Assembly (NCBI RefSeq): GCF_900112765.1
Contig: NZ_FOMZ01000018.1
Coordinates: forward strand, 37,192 to 101,191
Length of the DNA: 64,000 bases
Reading direction: 5' to 3'
From: Actinopolyspora alba
Lineage (GTDB): Bacteria > Actinomycetota > Actinomycetes > Mycobacteriales > Pseudonocardiaceae
Below are positions 17,558 through 26,044 of the stretch, piece after piece; the first letter of the stretch is position 1, and every line of letters starts with the position of its first letter. A program made the translations under genes and the position numbers. The notes beneath the pieces were generated by a model. That model saw only the letters and a program-made list of their open reading frames with translations. It made no database searches and was not told where the DNA came from.

Positions 17558-18318
17558 GAGCACTGCATGAACACCTCGGTGCGGCTGAACTCGCCCGCTT
17601 TCAGCTCCTGCTCGCCGATGGTGAAGTACAGACTGCCCATGTCCCCCCAACACCAGTCCATCCGGTCGTCGGTATCCAGCTGGGCCAGTAGAAGGTCCTC
17701 GCCGGAAGGGGAGAACACGGAGCCCTGCACCAGGCTCGGCCAACCGCCGATCAAATGATCCTGCTGGTTGTCCGGACCGTGGATCTCCTCGTACGCGTCA
17801 ACGTATTTCTCGCTCACTTCACCGCCATCCCGCTCGTCCTCGAACGGATCGGGAATGGTGAGGACGGTTTTTCCGTACAGCGCCCGTTCGCGGTGGCGCA
17901 GCACGCTCCTGGGGGGAGCGCTCCGTACCGCCGTTTCCGGGTCGGCGAGTACGACCCGACAGCTCTCGTATTCGCCCGCCGCCACCGAGTCCCCGGACAG
18001 CAGGTTCTCGATGTAGAACAGGTTGACCACTCCGTGGTGTGGTAGTGGTAGTTCGGGGTTGAGTGGTGCGATGGCGGTGAGGTCGAGGACGGCGAGTAGT
18101 TCGAGTGGTCTCGATTCGTGTTCCGGCCACGTGGTGTTCGGTGGTAGTAGTGCGTCGCCGCCGAAGCGGGAGACCCCCAGTGGTGCTCCCGCTTCGCTGT
18201 CGGTGCCGAGCGCGACGGAGGTGGCGGCCTTGGCCGTGATGCGTTCGGCCTCGGTGGTGCCCACGTGTTCGGTCAGGGTGTGGCGGACGTGCTCGCGTTG
18301 TTGTTCGATTCCGGACAT
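17554..18318 (-). CDS. DUF1963 (YwqG-like) protein
   Basis: A 254-residue cytoplasmic protein of the DUF1963 family. Recognisable parts are SRFGGDALLPPNTTWPEHESRPLELLAVLDL near residue 70, PHHGVVNLFYIE, HLIGGWPSLVQGS and the ending WGDMGSLYFTIGEQELKAGEFSRTEVFMQCS. The biochemical role of the family is unknown. The ATG at 18318 is chosen because it gives the usual family start. A stretch near 18020-18180 has markedly G/T-rich plus-strand composition unlike its flanks. It lies 78 bp downstream of the flavohaemoglobin gene on the same strand and could share its transcript. Confidence 0.8.
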   Translation of the reverse strand: MSGIEQQREHVRHTLTEHVGTTEAERITAKAATSVALGTDSEAGAPLGVSRFGGDALLPPNTTWPEHESRPLELLAVLDLTAIAPLNPELPLPHHGVVNLFYIENLLSGDSVAAGEYESCRVVLADPETAVRSAPPRSVLRHRERALYGKTVLTIPDPFEDERDGGEVSEKYVDAYEEIHGPDNQQDHLIGGWPSLVQGSVFSPSGEDLLLAQLDTDDRMDWCWGDMGSLYFTIGEQELKAGEFSRTEVFMQCS

Positions 18319-18396
18319 GCGCGCACTCTCGCACCGACCACCGACAACGGATCGGTGGATCATCCGCCGCCGCGTTCTCGGGAGCTCCGCGAGTGC

Positions 18397-19578
18397 TCAG
18401 TCCAGAGTGAACGGATCGTAGTGGATCCGTTCCAGCGGAGTGCCCGCCACCATCATGCCGGAGACCGTGTTCCGGATCATTTCCGGCGAGCCGCTGACCA
18501 GTACGTCGTGATCCTGCCACGCGCCGTAGCGGGTCACGGCCTCCGCGAGCGTGCCGTGCTCGGCTCCCTGAGCGGAGGGATCGTTCTCCAGCACCGGGAT
18601 CACCTTCAGCCACGGGTTGCTCATGGTGACCTGCCGCAGGTTGCGCAGCTCGTACAGGTCGTCCCGGGTTCTTCCCCCGTAGAACAGGTGGACCTCGGGG
18701 TTGTTGCCGTACTGCGCCAGGTCCTGGATGATCGATCGCATCGGTGCCAGCCCGGTGCCGCCCGCGAGCATCACCACGTCGCGCTCGGAGTCACGATCCA
18801 CGCCGAGCCTGCCCATCGGGGAGCCCATGCGCCACTGGTCGCCGAGCTGGGCGTGTCCCACGATGGCGCGGCTCACCCAACCCGTCGGCACGGCACGTAC
18901 GTGGAACTCCATCGTGCCGTCATCGGAGGGTGGGTTGGCCGGTGACAGGTAGCGCCACAGCCTGGGGCGCTGCGGCACCTCGACGCTGACGTACTGGCCC
19001 GGCTGATACGGCACGGGGTGTTCCGGTCTGATGCGCACCATGGCGACGTCCCAGCTCAGCCGTTCGTGCTGCACAACCTCGCCGTTGTACCAGGCGGGAC
19101 CGTCGTCCTTGGAGGCCGCGTCGGTCATGGTCGTGGCCATCACCGCGTAGGCCTCGCCCCACGCCCGTTCCACGGCATCGTTCCAGGCGTCGCCCGCGTA
19201 CTTCTTGATCGCTGCCAGCAGCGCGGTTCCCACCGCCTCGTAGTGCTCGGCGACGACGCCGAACTTGCGATGGTCCCTGCCGAGCTGCTGCAGGAACGGG
19301 GTGAGCTCGTCCGGCCGGTCCACCATCTGCACCACGTGCACCAGCGCACGCAGCAGCCTGCTCCGCTGCACCTCCATGTTCACCGGGAACAGTTCCCGGG
19401 TGGCGGGAGCCAGGCTGAACAGCATGCTGTAGAAGAACCGCGACACGTCCTCGGCTTGCGGTTCCACCACGGCCCAGCTGTCCCGGATCAGCCGAACCGT
19501 GTCGTTCACGTCGGTCGGGCGCTCGCGATCAGCTGAACCGCCGGGGCGCTCGGGGTGTAAAGCGGCGTTGGCTGTCAT
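18397..19578 (-). CDS. Flavohaemoglobin-like globin/FAD-NAD reductase
   Basis: A 393-residue two-part protein. Residues ~25-160 are a globin (TVRLIRDSWAVVEPQAEDVSRFFYSMLFSLAP, then LGRDHRKFGVVAEHYEAVG, the region of the proximal haem histidine). Residues ~170-393 are a ferredoxin-NADP reductase-like module with an FAD-site YLSPAN in place of the usual RxYS, an NAD-binding LAGGTGLAPMRSI, and the terminal DVLVSGSPEMI. Flavohaemoglobins oxidise nitric oxide to nitrate with O2 and NADH. The first ~30 residues before the globin are extra. A 13-bp direct repeat lies 47 bp upstream. It could instead be a globin reductase with another oxidative-stress role. Confidence 0.8.
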   Translation of the reverse strand: MTANAALHPERPGGSADRERPTDVNDTVRLIRDSWAVVEPQAEDVSRFFYSMLFSLAPATRELFPVNMEVQRSRLLRALVHVVQMVDRPDELTPFLQQLGRDHRKFGVVAEHYEAVGTALLAAIKKYAGDAWNDAVERAWGEAYAVMATTMTDAASKDDGPAWYNGEVVQHERLSWDVAMVRIRPEHPVPYQPGQYVSVEVPQRPRLWRYLSPANPPSDDGTMEFHVRAVPTGWVSRAIVGHAQLGDQWRMGSPMGRLGVDRDSERDVVMLAGGTGLAPMRSIIQDLAQYGNNPEVHLFYGGRTRDDLYELRNLRQVTMSNPWLKVIPVLENDPSAQGAEHGTLAEAVTRYGAWQDHDVLVSGSPEMIRNTVSGMMVAGTPLERIHYDPFTLD

Positions 19579-19624
19579 GGTTCGGGCGATTCTCTCCACA
19601 TAGGCGGCCGTGTCGGTCCGGCAC

Positions 19625-19652
19625 GGTGTCCGTATACCTGGTGTCCGTATAC
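19625..19652. promoter_or_regulatory. 13-bp tandem direct repeat in globin promoter region
   Basis: GGTGTCCGTATAC occurs at 19625-19637 and 19640-19652, a 15-bp period. Each unit includes the palindrome GTATAC. It lies 47 bp upstream of the globin start, in the intergenic region shared with the divergent gene at 19810. The rest of the gap is AT-rich and probably holds both promoters. Confidence 0.45.
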
Positions 19653-19809
19653 ATGTCCCCCGACTGTCCGAAACTCTAACCCCTTTTTGGGCTTGTGTGA
19701 CCCTTGATGCCACCTTCGAGTGGTTGTTTAATACTCATCGTCATGAGAGCTCACACACTCGTGTTCAATCAGTTTTTACCCACTTGCATCCATATCGCGG
19801 CGTGACACG

Positions 19810-20706
19810 GTGAGGCGCGTGATCGCGGACTGGTTACCTTCCCCCGAATCCCGCCGTCCCACCGGCATGGCGACGGCGGATCTGTTGGAGCTCGAACTCG
19901 CGGATTCGTCACCGAGCGTCTCCGATCGGACGCGCACCGAGTCGTCCTCCGGTGGGCGGAGCCGCTACGACGACGGCCCGACGCGTCCCCAACTGCGTCC
20001 CGTTCGCCCCTTTCAGTCCACTTCGGACTACACGGCCGAGTCGCGGCGGCCGGAGGATCCCTTCGCGCCGAACGAGCGGAGCGCCATGCCCGGCTCGGCG
20101 GGTGAGCACCTGCTGCAGAGCGCCTACGAGACCGAGCGCCGTGCCCACAAGTTCTACAACGACCAGGTGCTCGATCACCTCAACGAGCGGATGAAGGAGT
20201 TCATCGTCTCGATGAGCATGGCCTTCATCGCCACCGCGGACGGACACGGCGAGTGCGACTCCAGCCTCCGGGCAGGCCCCGAGGGATTCATCGAGGTGCT
20301 GGGGGACCGCCACGTGGCCTATCCCGAGTACCGGGGCAACGGAGTCATGGCGAGTCTGGGAAACATCAGCGAGAACCCGCACGTCGGTATCCTGCTGATC
20401 GATTTCGTCGACGAGCTGATCGGGCTGCACGTCAACGGCAAGGCCAGGATCCTGGAGGATTCCGACCTCAGAGCCATCCACCCCGGACTCCGCTCGGATT
20501 TCGAACGCGGCCGCAAACCGGAACGCTGGGTGGTCGTGCAGGTCGAGGAGGCCTACATCCACTGCCGCAAGCACATCCCGCGAATGGCTCCCGTGTCACG
20601 GGAACGCTCGTGGGGGACCGACGACGTCAAGCGCAAGGGCGGGGACTACTTCGCGGCGAAGGGAACGGCACGCCCCTGGCACGAAACGCAACCCCAGCAC
20701 GACTGA
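19810..20706 (+). CDS. Pyridoxamine 5'-phosphate oxidase-like (flavin/F420 split-barrel) protein
   Basis: A 298-residue protein. About 95 N-terminal residues are polar and probably disordered. The rest is a PPOX-type split barrel: EFIVSMSMAFIATADGHGECDSSLRAG, FIEVLGDRHVAYPEYRGNGVMASLGNISENPHVGILLIDF and GLHVNGKARIL, followed by VQVEEAYIHCRKHIPRM. Such proteins bind FMN, F420 or haem; the activity cannot be assigned. The GTG at 19810 opens the longest frame; ATG 19867 (MATADLLEL) is an alternative. It is divergent from the flavohaemoglobin gene. Confidence 0.8.
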   Translation: MRRVIADWLPSPESRRPTGMATADLLELELADSSPSVSDRTRTESSSGGRSRYDDGPTRPQLRPVRPFQSTSDYTAESRRPEDPFAPNERSAMPGSAGEHLLQSAYETERRAHKFYNDQVLDHLNERMKEFIVSMSMAFIATADGHGECDSSLRAGPEGFIEVLGDRHVAYPEYRGNGVMASLGNISENPHVGILLIDFVDELIGLHVNGKARILEDSDLRAIHPGLRSDFERGRKPERWVVVQVEEAYIHCRKHIPRMAPVSRERSWGTDDVKRKGGDYFAAKGTARPWHETQPQHD

Positions 20707-20751
20707 GCACCGGGTGTCGGCCGGGTTCGCCCGGTGGCACTGGGTGCGCGG

Positions 20752-20832
20752 CGATTTCGTGGGAAATTGACGCCGCCGGGACCGTGCCGCCGCGCTGGGC
20801 GTCAACGCTGGGCGTCAATTTCTCGCGAAATG
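20752..20832 (+). repeat. Dispersed inverted repeat pair, copies 5 and 6
   Basis: Copy 5 (20752-20769, CGATTTC-GTGG-GAAATTG) is degenerate and inverted in its centre. Copy 6 (20816-20832, CAATTTC-TCGC-GAAATG then TACGAGG) follows 64 bp on. The arrangement matches the pair at 5936-6015. Confidence 0.7.
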
Positions 20833-20923
20833 TACGAGGGTGCGATTCCGGTCGAAGGACCGCCTGCCCGCGCACGGTACGACACCGTCACACTGGGGAC
20901 GTCGGCGATGGGAGGGCGAGCTC

Positions 20924-21421
20924 GTGACCGAGAACATTCCGGACGACGGGGCAGGCGAGGTGGCCTCCGAGTCGTGGGGTTCGGCAGGCACCGAGCGCGA
21001 ACAGGCGGCTGCCGAGGTCGAGCGTGAACTCGCCATGATGTTCCGCCGTGCCCGCAAGATGTCGTTGGAGGTGGCCGCCGAGGTCCACCCCGAGCTCGAC
21101 CCCGCCTCCTACAGCCTGTTGCTCATGGTCGCCGACGCGGGTTCCATGCGTGCCATCGAGATGGCCGAACGCATCGGTCTGGACAAGTCCACCGTCAGCA
21201 GGCAGATAGCCAACCTGGAGCGGTTGGATCTGCTGCGCCGCGCCCCCGACCCCCAGGACGGCAGGGCGAGGCTGATCCAGCTCTCCGAGTCCGGCAGGCA
21301 GCGACTGGACGGGGCGCGGCAACGTCGTTCCCGCCATTTGCGGGAGGACTTCGTGCAGTGGTCCACCGACGATCTGCACCAGTTCGCGAGGCTGCTCGGC
21401 AAGCTCAACGCGATGTACTGA
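20924..21421 (+). CDS. MarR family transcriptional regulator
   Basis: A 165-residue MarR regulator: an N-terminal helical part, then a winged helix (PASYSLLLMVADAGSMRAIEMAERIGLDKSTVSRQIANLERLDLL, then the wing RRAPDPQDGRARLIQLSESG). The GTG at 20924 has GGGAGGG 8 bases upstream. It is followed by a second MarR gene 173 bp on, on the same strand, so it could be part of the same control circuit over the MFS exporter. Its ligand is unknown. Confidence 0.85.
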   Translation: MTENIPDDGAGEVASESWGSAGTEREQAAAEVERELAMMFRRARKMSLEVAAEVHPELDPASYSLLLMVADAGSMRAIEMAERIGLDKSTVSRQIANLERLDLLRRAPDPQDGRARLIQLSESGRQRLDGARQRRSRHLREDFVQWSTDDLHQFARLLGKLNAMY

Positions 21422-21551
21422 GCGAGGTTCGTCGCCTCTCCGCATCGGGATGGTCGTTCGACCTCCCCTTCCGACGACTTCCGCGGTTCGGTCTTCCCGC
21501 TCGGGTGTGACCTGGCTCTCCGCTGTTCGTGATTAAGTTGCTTACTCAAAC

Positions 21552-21582
21552 TAAGGATCCTTATGGTTGGTTGTACCAACCA
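21552..21582. promoter_or_regulatory. Two adjacent palindromes before second marR gene
   Basis: TAAGGATCCTTA (21552-21563) is a perfect 12-bp palindrome. It abuts TGGTTGGT-TGT-ACCAACCA (21564-21582), which has perfect 8-base arms. The second ends 12 bp before the ATG at 21595. The region is strikingly AT-rich. This is a likely operator for one or both MarR proteins, overlapping the promoter. Confidence 0.6.
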
Positions 21583-21594
21583 AAGGAATGCTCG

Positions 21595-22104
21595 ATGGGA
21601 TCGCACTTCGAATCCTGCGAGCGGTTGCTGGAACCGCTCCGCAAGTTGCTGGGGATGAGGCAGCTCGCGCTGCAGCGGGCGCAGCACGGCAGCGAACTGA
21701 GCACGTCGGGGACCGGTCTGTTGTCCGAGCTGGTGCACGGCGGCGAGTCGAGAGCGTCCGATCTGGCGCACCACCGGGTCGTGGACACCTCCGTGGTGAG
21801 CAGACAGCTCGCTCAGCTCGAACAGGAGGGAATGATCGAGCGCAGACCCGATCCGACCGACCGCAGGGTCTCGTTGCTGCGAGCCACCGAGCGGGGGCGG
21901 GCCGCGCTCGAGGAGCGTGAGCGGCAGAAGGCGCGCTGGCTCAGTGAGGCGGTGCTCAACGACTGGGACGAGAGTCGGCTCACCGAACTGGACGAACTGC
22001 TCCGCGCCCTTTCGGACGACTTGCTGATCGCTTCCAGGCAGTTGCTCGCGACCCCGGAAGACCTCGTGACCCCGGAAGACACGGCCGAGGAAGGAAACCG
22101 ATGA
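21595..22104 (+). CDS. MarR family regulator of the downstream MFS exporter
   Basis: A 169-residue MarR regulator with winged helix TGLLSELVHGGESRASDLAHHRVVDTSVVSRQLAQLEQEGMI and wing ERRPDPTDRRVSLLRATERG. The ATG at 21595 has AAAGGA 6 bases upstream. It overlaps the MFS gene by 4 bases (ATGA), the usual plan of a MarR-controlled drug exporter operon. The palindromes at 21552-21582 lie over its promoter, suggesting autorepression of the whole operon. Confidence 0.87.
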   Translation: MGSHFESCERLLEPLRKLLGMRQLALQRAQHGSELSTSGTGLLSELVHGGESRASDLAHHRVVDTSVVSRQLAQLEQEGMIERRPDPTDRRVSLLRATERGRAALEERERQKARWLSEAVLNDWDESRLTELDELLRALSDDLLIASRQLLATPEDLVTPEDTAEEGNR

Positions 22105-24812
22105 CCACCTCGAACGTCGCGGGAGCCGGGGCGGGGCTCACTTCGTCCGGCGAGGCCGCCGCCGACCGGGCCCCAGCGCGGGACACCTCGTCCTCCGGCG
22201 CCGGTGACCAGGGAGGAGTCGGTGGGCCGATGACGCACCGCCAGGTGCTCAAGGCGCTGACCGGGCTGCTGCTGGCCCTGCTGGTGGCGATCCTGAGCTC
22301 CACGATCGTGTCCAACGCGCTTCCCAGGATCACCGCCGAGCTCAACGGCACGCAGGGCCAGTACACCTGGGTGGTCACGGCCATGCTGCTGACCTCCACG
22401 GCCACCACCCCGATCTGGGGCAAGCTCTCGGACCTGTTCAGCAAGAAACTGCTGTACCAGCTCTCGATAACCATCTTCACGATCGGTTCGGTGCTCGGCG
22501 GTTTCTCGCAGTCGATGGGGATGCTCATCGGTTTCCGCGCCATCCAGGGCATCGGTATGGGCGGGATGCAGGCGCTGATCCAGGTGGTGCTCGCCGCGAT
22601 GGTCGCGCCGCGCGACCGCGGTCGCTACACCGGCTACATCGGTGCCACCTTCGCCGTGGCCACCACCAGCGGACCGCTGGTCGGTGGGCTCATCGTGGAT
22701 TCGCCGCTCGGGTGGCGCTGGTGTTTCTGGGTGACAGCGCCGATCGCGGTGATCGCGTTCCTGGTGCTGGGACGAGTCCTGCGGTTGCCGGTGATCAAGC
22801 GCGATGTCTCCATCGACTGGTTCGGCGCGCTGTTCCTCGTCGGCGGGGTGAGCCTGCTGCTGGCGTGGGTGTCGTTGGCGGGCAAGCAGTTCGACTGGCT
22901 TTCCTGGGCCACGTTCGGGTTCGTGGCGGGCGGTGTGCTCGCCGTGATGCTCGCGGTGTTCGTGGAGACCAGGGTTCGCGAGCCGATCGTGCCGCTGGGA
23001 ATGTTCCGCAATCCCACGGTCTCGCTGGCGATCGTCGCCATGGTCGCCGTCGGCACCGCCATGTTCGGTGGTGCGGTCTTCCTCGCGCAGTACTTCCAGC
23101 TCGGGCGCGGCTACACCCCCACCGAGGCAGGACTGATGACGTTGCCGATGGTGCTCGGCCTGTTCGTCTCCTCGACGGTGACCGGACAGATCATTTCCCG
23201 GGTCACCGGCAAGATCAAACCGTTCCTGATCGGTGGCAGCCTGGTGCTGACCCTGGGTATGGGGCTGCTGAGCACGATCGACTCGGACACGCCGCTGCCG
23301 CTCGTGGACGTCTACCTCGCCCTCATGGGGATCGGGGTCGGCGCCCTGATGCAGAACCTCGTGCTCGCGGTGCAGAACAGCGTCGACATCAAGGACATGG
23401 GTTCGGTCACCTCGGTGGTGACCTTCTTCCGCACCCTCGGCGGGTCCGCCGGGGTCTCGGTGCTCGGCGCCGTGCTGGGCAGCAGGGTCAGCGAGTACGC
23501 CCGGGAGGGGATGTCGGAACTGCCCGGACCGACCCCCTCACCGAGCGGTGGCAACGGCGGCGTCTCGCTGGACATCAACAGTCTGCCCGCCCCGATCGAG
23601 GCGATCCTGCACGACTCCTACGGCAGGGCCATCGGGGACCTGTTCCTGATCACAGCCTGCGTCTCGGTGGTGACGCTGCTCGCCGTGCTGTTCATTCGCG
23701 AGGTGCCGCTGCGTACCACCGTCGAGAAGCACGACCAGCCGGCGGATGGCGGTAAGCACCGGGCTGTGGAGAACTTGAGCAAATCTGTGGATAACTCGTC
23801 GAGTGGTGGTGACGGATCGGTGGCCGGTTCACCGAGTTCGGCGCAGCCGATCACCCGTGAAGGCCACATATCGGAGGCAGTGGAGCGCCCTGTGAACACA
23901 TCGGTCGACCCTGTGGACAACTCTGTGGAAAGGCCTGTGGACAACGTTGGGGAGAACTCGACGGGTGGCAGGTCAGCCGCATTGTCGAACAACGGGTTCG
24001 GAGCGAACGGGCACGGCGCGAACGGCGCCAGTCTGGCCGGTTCGCTCTACCCGGACGACGGTGCTCCCACCGTGCACGGCGTGGTCCGGGAGCCGGGTGG
24101 GGTCCCTCTCTCGAGGGTAGTGCTCACGCTCACCGACTCGGTGGGAAATCAGGTCGATCGCACCCACTCGGATGATCAGGGGAACTATCGGGTGAAACCC
24201 GCCGGTGGCGGCACCTATGTGCTGATCGCCGCGGCTGACGACTACCAGCCCGCGGCGGCCATGGTCGCGGTGTCCGGGCGCACGGTGCGCCACGACGTCG
24301 AACTCACCGGTGGTGGCGGACTGTCCGGCATGGTCCACAGTGGTCCGGTACCCGTGCCGGACGCCACGGTGGTGCTCACCGACGTGCGCGGCTCCGTGGT
24401 GGCCGCCGCGCGCACGGGCGGTGGAGGCGGCTACGAGTTCAACGATCTGGTCGGCGGTTCCTACGCCCTGACCGTCACCGCCGAGGGGTACCAGCCCACC
24501 AGCACCGAGGTGGCACTGCCCGAGGGCCAACGCGCCACGCTGGACGTGTCGCTGGAGTCGGGTGCCGAGGTGCGCGGTGTGATCCGCTCGGCCCGGCTCG
24601 GGCACGCCGTGCCGGAGGCCCAGGTGACCCTGCTGGACGCCTCGGGCGGGGTGGTCGCTGCCACGGTTACCGGTCCGGACGGGGAGTACCGGTTCACCGA
24701 CCTCTCGCACGGGGACTACACCGTGATCGCCACCGGTTACGCGCCGACCGCGAACAACCTCAGCGTGCGGGACGAGCACGTCGAGCACGACATCGCCCTC
24801 GGTCTGGAGTAG
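22101..24812 (+). CDS. DHA2-type MFS exporter fused to three carboxypeptidase-regulatory-like domains
   Basis: A 903-residue protein. Residues ~45-545 are a 14-helix drug:proton antiporter of the DHA2 (EmrB/QacA) family, with GKLSDLFSKK (the motif A loop) and FRAIQGIGMGGMQALIQ (motif C-like region). A polar linker of ~90 residues follows, with repeated VDN/VER words (residues ~555-620). Three repeats of a carboxypeptidase-regulatory-like beta-sandwich finish it (VHGVVREPGGVPLSRVVLTL; LSGMVHSGPVPVPDATVVLT; VRGVIRSARLGHAVPEAQVTLL). The linker DNA is unusual because it carries several DnaA-box sequences. The appended domains may face outside and bind sugar or protein; the exported compound is unknown. 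Confidence 0.85.
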   Translation: MTTSNVAGAGAGLTSSGEAAADRAPARDTSSSGAGDQGGVGGPMTHRQVLKALTGLLLALLVAILSSTIVSNALPRITAELNGTQGQYTWVVTAMLLTSTATTPIWGKLSDLFSKKLLYQLSITIFTIGSVLGGFSQSMGMLIGFRAIQGIGMGGMQALIQVVLAAMVAPRDRGRYTGYIGATFAVATTSGPLVGGLIVDSPLGWRWCFWVTAPIAVIAFLVLGRVLRLPVIKRDVSIDWFGALFLVGGVSLLLAWVSLAGKQFDWLSWATFGFVAGGVLAVMLAVFVETRVREPIVPLGMFRNPTVSLAIVAMVAVGTAMFGGAVFLAQYFQLGRGYTPTEAGLMTLPMVLGLFVSSTVTGQIISRVTGKIKPFLIGGSLVLTLGMGLLSTIDSDTPLPLVDVYLALMGIGVGALMQNLVLAVQNSVDIKDMGSVTSVVTFFRTLGGSAGVSVLGAVLGSRVSEYAREGMSELPGPTPSPSGGNGGVSLDINSLPAPIEAILHDSYGRAIGDLFLITACVSVVTLLAVLFIREVPLRTTVEKHDQPADGGKHRAVENLSKSVDNSSSGGDGSVAGSPSSAQPITREGHISEAVERPVNTSVDPVDNSVERPVDNVGENSTGGRSAALSNNGFGANGHGANGASLAGSLYPDDGAPTVHGVVREPGGVPLSRVVLTLTDSVGNQVDRTHSDDQGNYRVKPAGGGTYVLIAAADDYQPAAAMVAVSGRTVRHDVELTGGGGLSGMVHSGPVPVPDATVVLTDVRGSVVAAARTGGGGGYEFNDLVGGSYALTVTAEGYQPTSTEVALPEGQRATLDVSLESGAEVRGVIRSARLGHAVPEAQVTLLDASGGVVAATVTGPDGEYRFTDLSHGDYTVIATGYAPTANNLSVRDEHVEHDIALGLE
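23765..23944 (-). promoter_or_regulatory. Cluster of DnaA-box-like sequences inside the MFS linker
   Basis: Within 180 bp the plus strand has TGTGGATAA (23786) and TGTGGACAA twice (23912, 23936). These are the complements of the E. coli and Streptomyces consensus DnaA boxes. Near-matches are TGTGGAGAA (23765), TGTGAACAC (23891) and TGTGGAAAG (23924). All point the same way. They lie in codons for repeated VDN/VEN/VER words, so coding bias is an alternative explanation. Confidence 0.4.
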
Positions 24813-24939
24813 GGGGCGGGCCGGCCCGCCGCAGGTGGCCGGTCCCGTGGGCCGATCGCCGACGGCGCGATTCTTCGAACCAGACCCGCGGATCCGGTTA
24901 CTCCCGGTTCCGCGGTTTCACGCAGGGGAGGACACTCCG

Positions 24940-25800
24940 ATGAGCCTCGGCCAGGGCGAGGTCAGCGAACGGCACGATCCGGCAACGAGCGGAGCGGTCA
25001 CAGTGCGGGCCCGTACGCCCGGCGGTTGGCCGCTGCCGGAAGCGGTGCTCACGGTCACCGACGCCTCGGGGACCCAGGTGGGACGCGCTCCCGCCGACTC
25101 GGCGGGGGAAGCCACGGTGCAGGCGCTGCCGCCGGGACGCTACACGGCGATCGTCACGGCGCTGGGGCACCAGCCGCTCGCGCGCACCGCGATGGTGCGG
25201 CAGGGCAACGCCGTCGAGCTGGACGGGGTGGAGCTCTCCCCGGTGGGAGGCGGTGACGAGCTGCCCGACCCCGGGTTGTGGCACATCGATCCGGCGCACT
25301 CCGCCATCCGTGCCACCGCGAAGCATCTGGGGATCAGCAGCATCCACGGTCGGTTCAACGAGTTCGGTGGTGAGATCCGGATAGCCAGACCGGTGGAGTC
25401 CTCCTCGGTCGACGTCCGGATCGACGCCGCGACCGTGGACACCGGAAACGCGCAGCGCGACGAGCACCTGCGCAGCGGTGACTTCCTCGACGTCGCGAAC
25501 CACCCCCGGATCGACTTCACCTGCACCGGGATATCGCGCGGGCACGACCACTGGGATCTCGACGGTGAGCTGACGCTGTGTGGCGTCACCCGTCCGGTGC
25601 GGCTGGAGACCAGGTTCACCGGGGTGGGCCCCGACCCGTGGGGCGGCACCAGGGCGTCCGCCTCGGCCACCACGATCCTGCGGCGCGAGGACTTCGCGAT
25701 GACCTTCAACCAGTCGCTGAGCACCGGAATCGCCGCGATCGGCACCACGCTGCGGGTCGAGCTCGACGTGCAGGCCGTGCTCGCCGAGGGAGTGAGCTGA
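24940..25800 (+). CDS. YceI family protein with N-terminal carboxypeptidase-regulatory-like domain
   Basis: A 286-residue protein. Residues ~15-100 are a carboxypeptidase-regulatory-like sandwich (VTVRARTPGGWPLPEAVLTV, PPGRYTAIVTALGHQP) related to the repeats of the MFS protein just upstream. Residues ~110-283 are a YceI domain, a lipocalin-like barrel that binds isoprenoid-type lipids: WHIDPAHSAIRATAKHLGISSIHGRF, DEHLRSGDFLDVANHP, LTLCGVTRPVRLE, REDFAMTF. There is no signal peptide. The ATG at 24940 follows GGGGAGG. It lies 127 bp after the MFS gene and is probably in the same operon; the shared domain suggests the two proteins work together. Confidence 0.83.
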   Translation: MSLGQGEVSERHDPATSGAVTVRARTPGGWPLPEAVLTVTDASGTQVGRAPADSAGEATVQALPPGRYTAIVTALGHQPLARTAMVRQGNAVELDGVELSPVGGGDELPDPGLWHIDPAHSAIRATAKHLGISSIHGRFNEFGGEIRIARPVESSSVDVRIDAATVDTGNAQRDEHLRSGDFLDVANHPRIDFTCTGISRGHDHWDLDGELTLCGVTRPVRLETRFTGVGPDPWGGTRASASATTILRREDFAMTFNQSLSTGIAAIGTTLRVELDVQAVLAEGVS

Positions 25801-25821
25801 GGGCCGCCGTCTCCGGGTTGA

Positions 25822-25837
25822 TGTTTCACGCGAAACA
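25822..25837. promoter_or_regulatory. parS-like site
   Basis: TGTTTCACGCGAAACA differs at one position from the bacterial parS consensus TGTTTCACGTGAAACA. It lies between genes. ParB binding at this variant is plausible but not shown. Confidence 0.4.
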
Positions 25838-26044
25838 ATGCTGTCCGGCGCCCCGCCCCGGGGTTCCCCCGGCGCGGTGATGCGCGGCGCCGTGCTCCGA
25901 GCATCGTTGACTTCGAGTGCGCTGGAAGATCCAGACTCGTCCACACGCCGCCCGTGGGCGCGAACTCCCGACGGAGTTTCCCGACGGGGTTCGCCTACCC
26001 GGCGGTTTCGCCTGTTGATTTCGTGGACGAGGTTCGGAGAGCGC

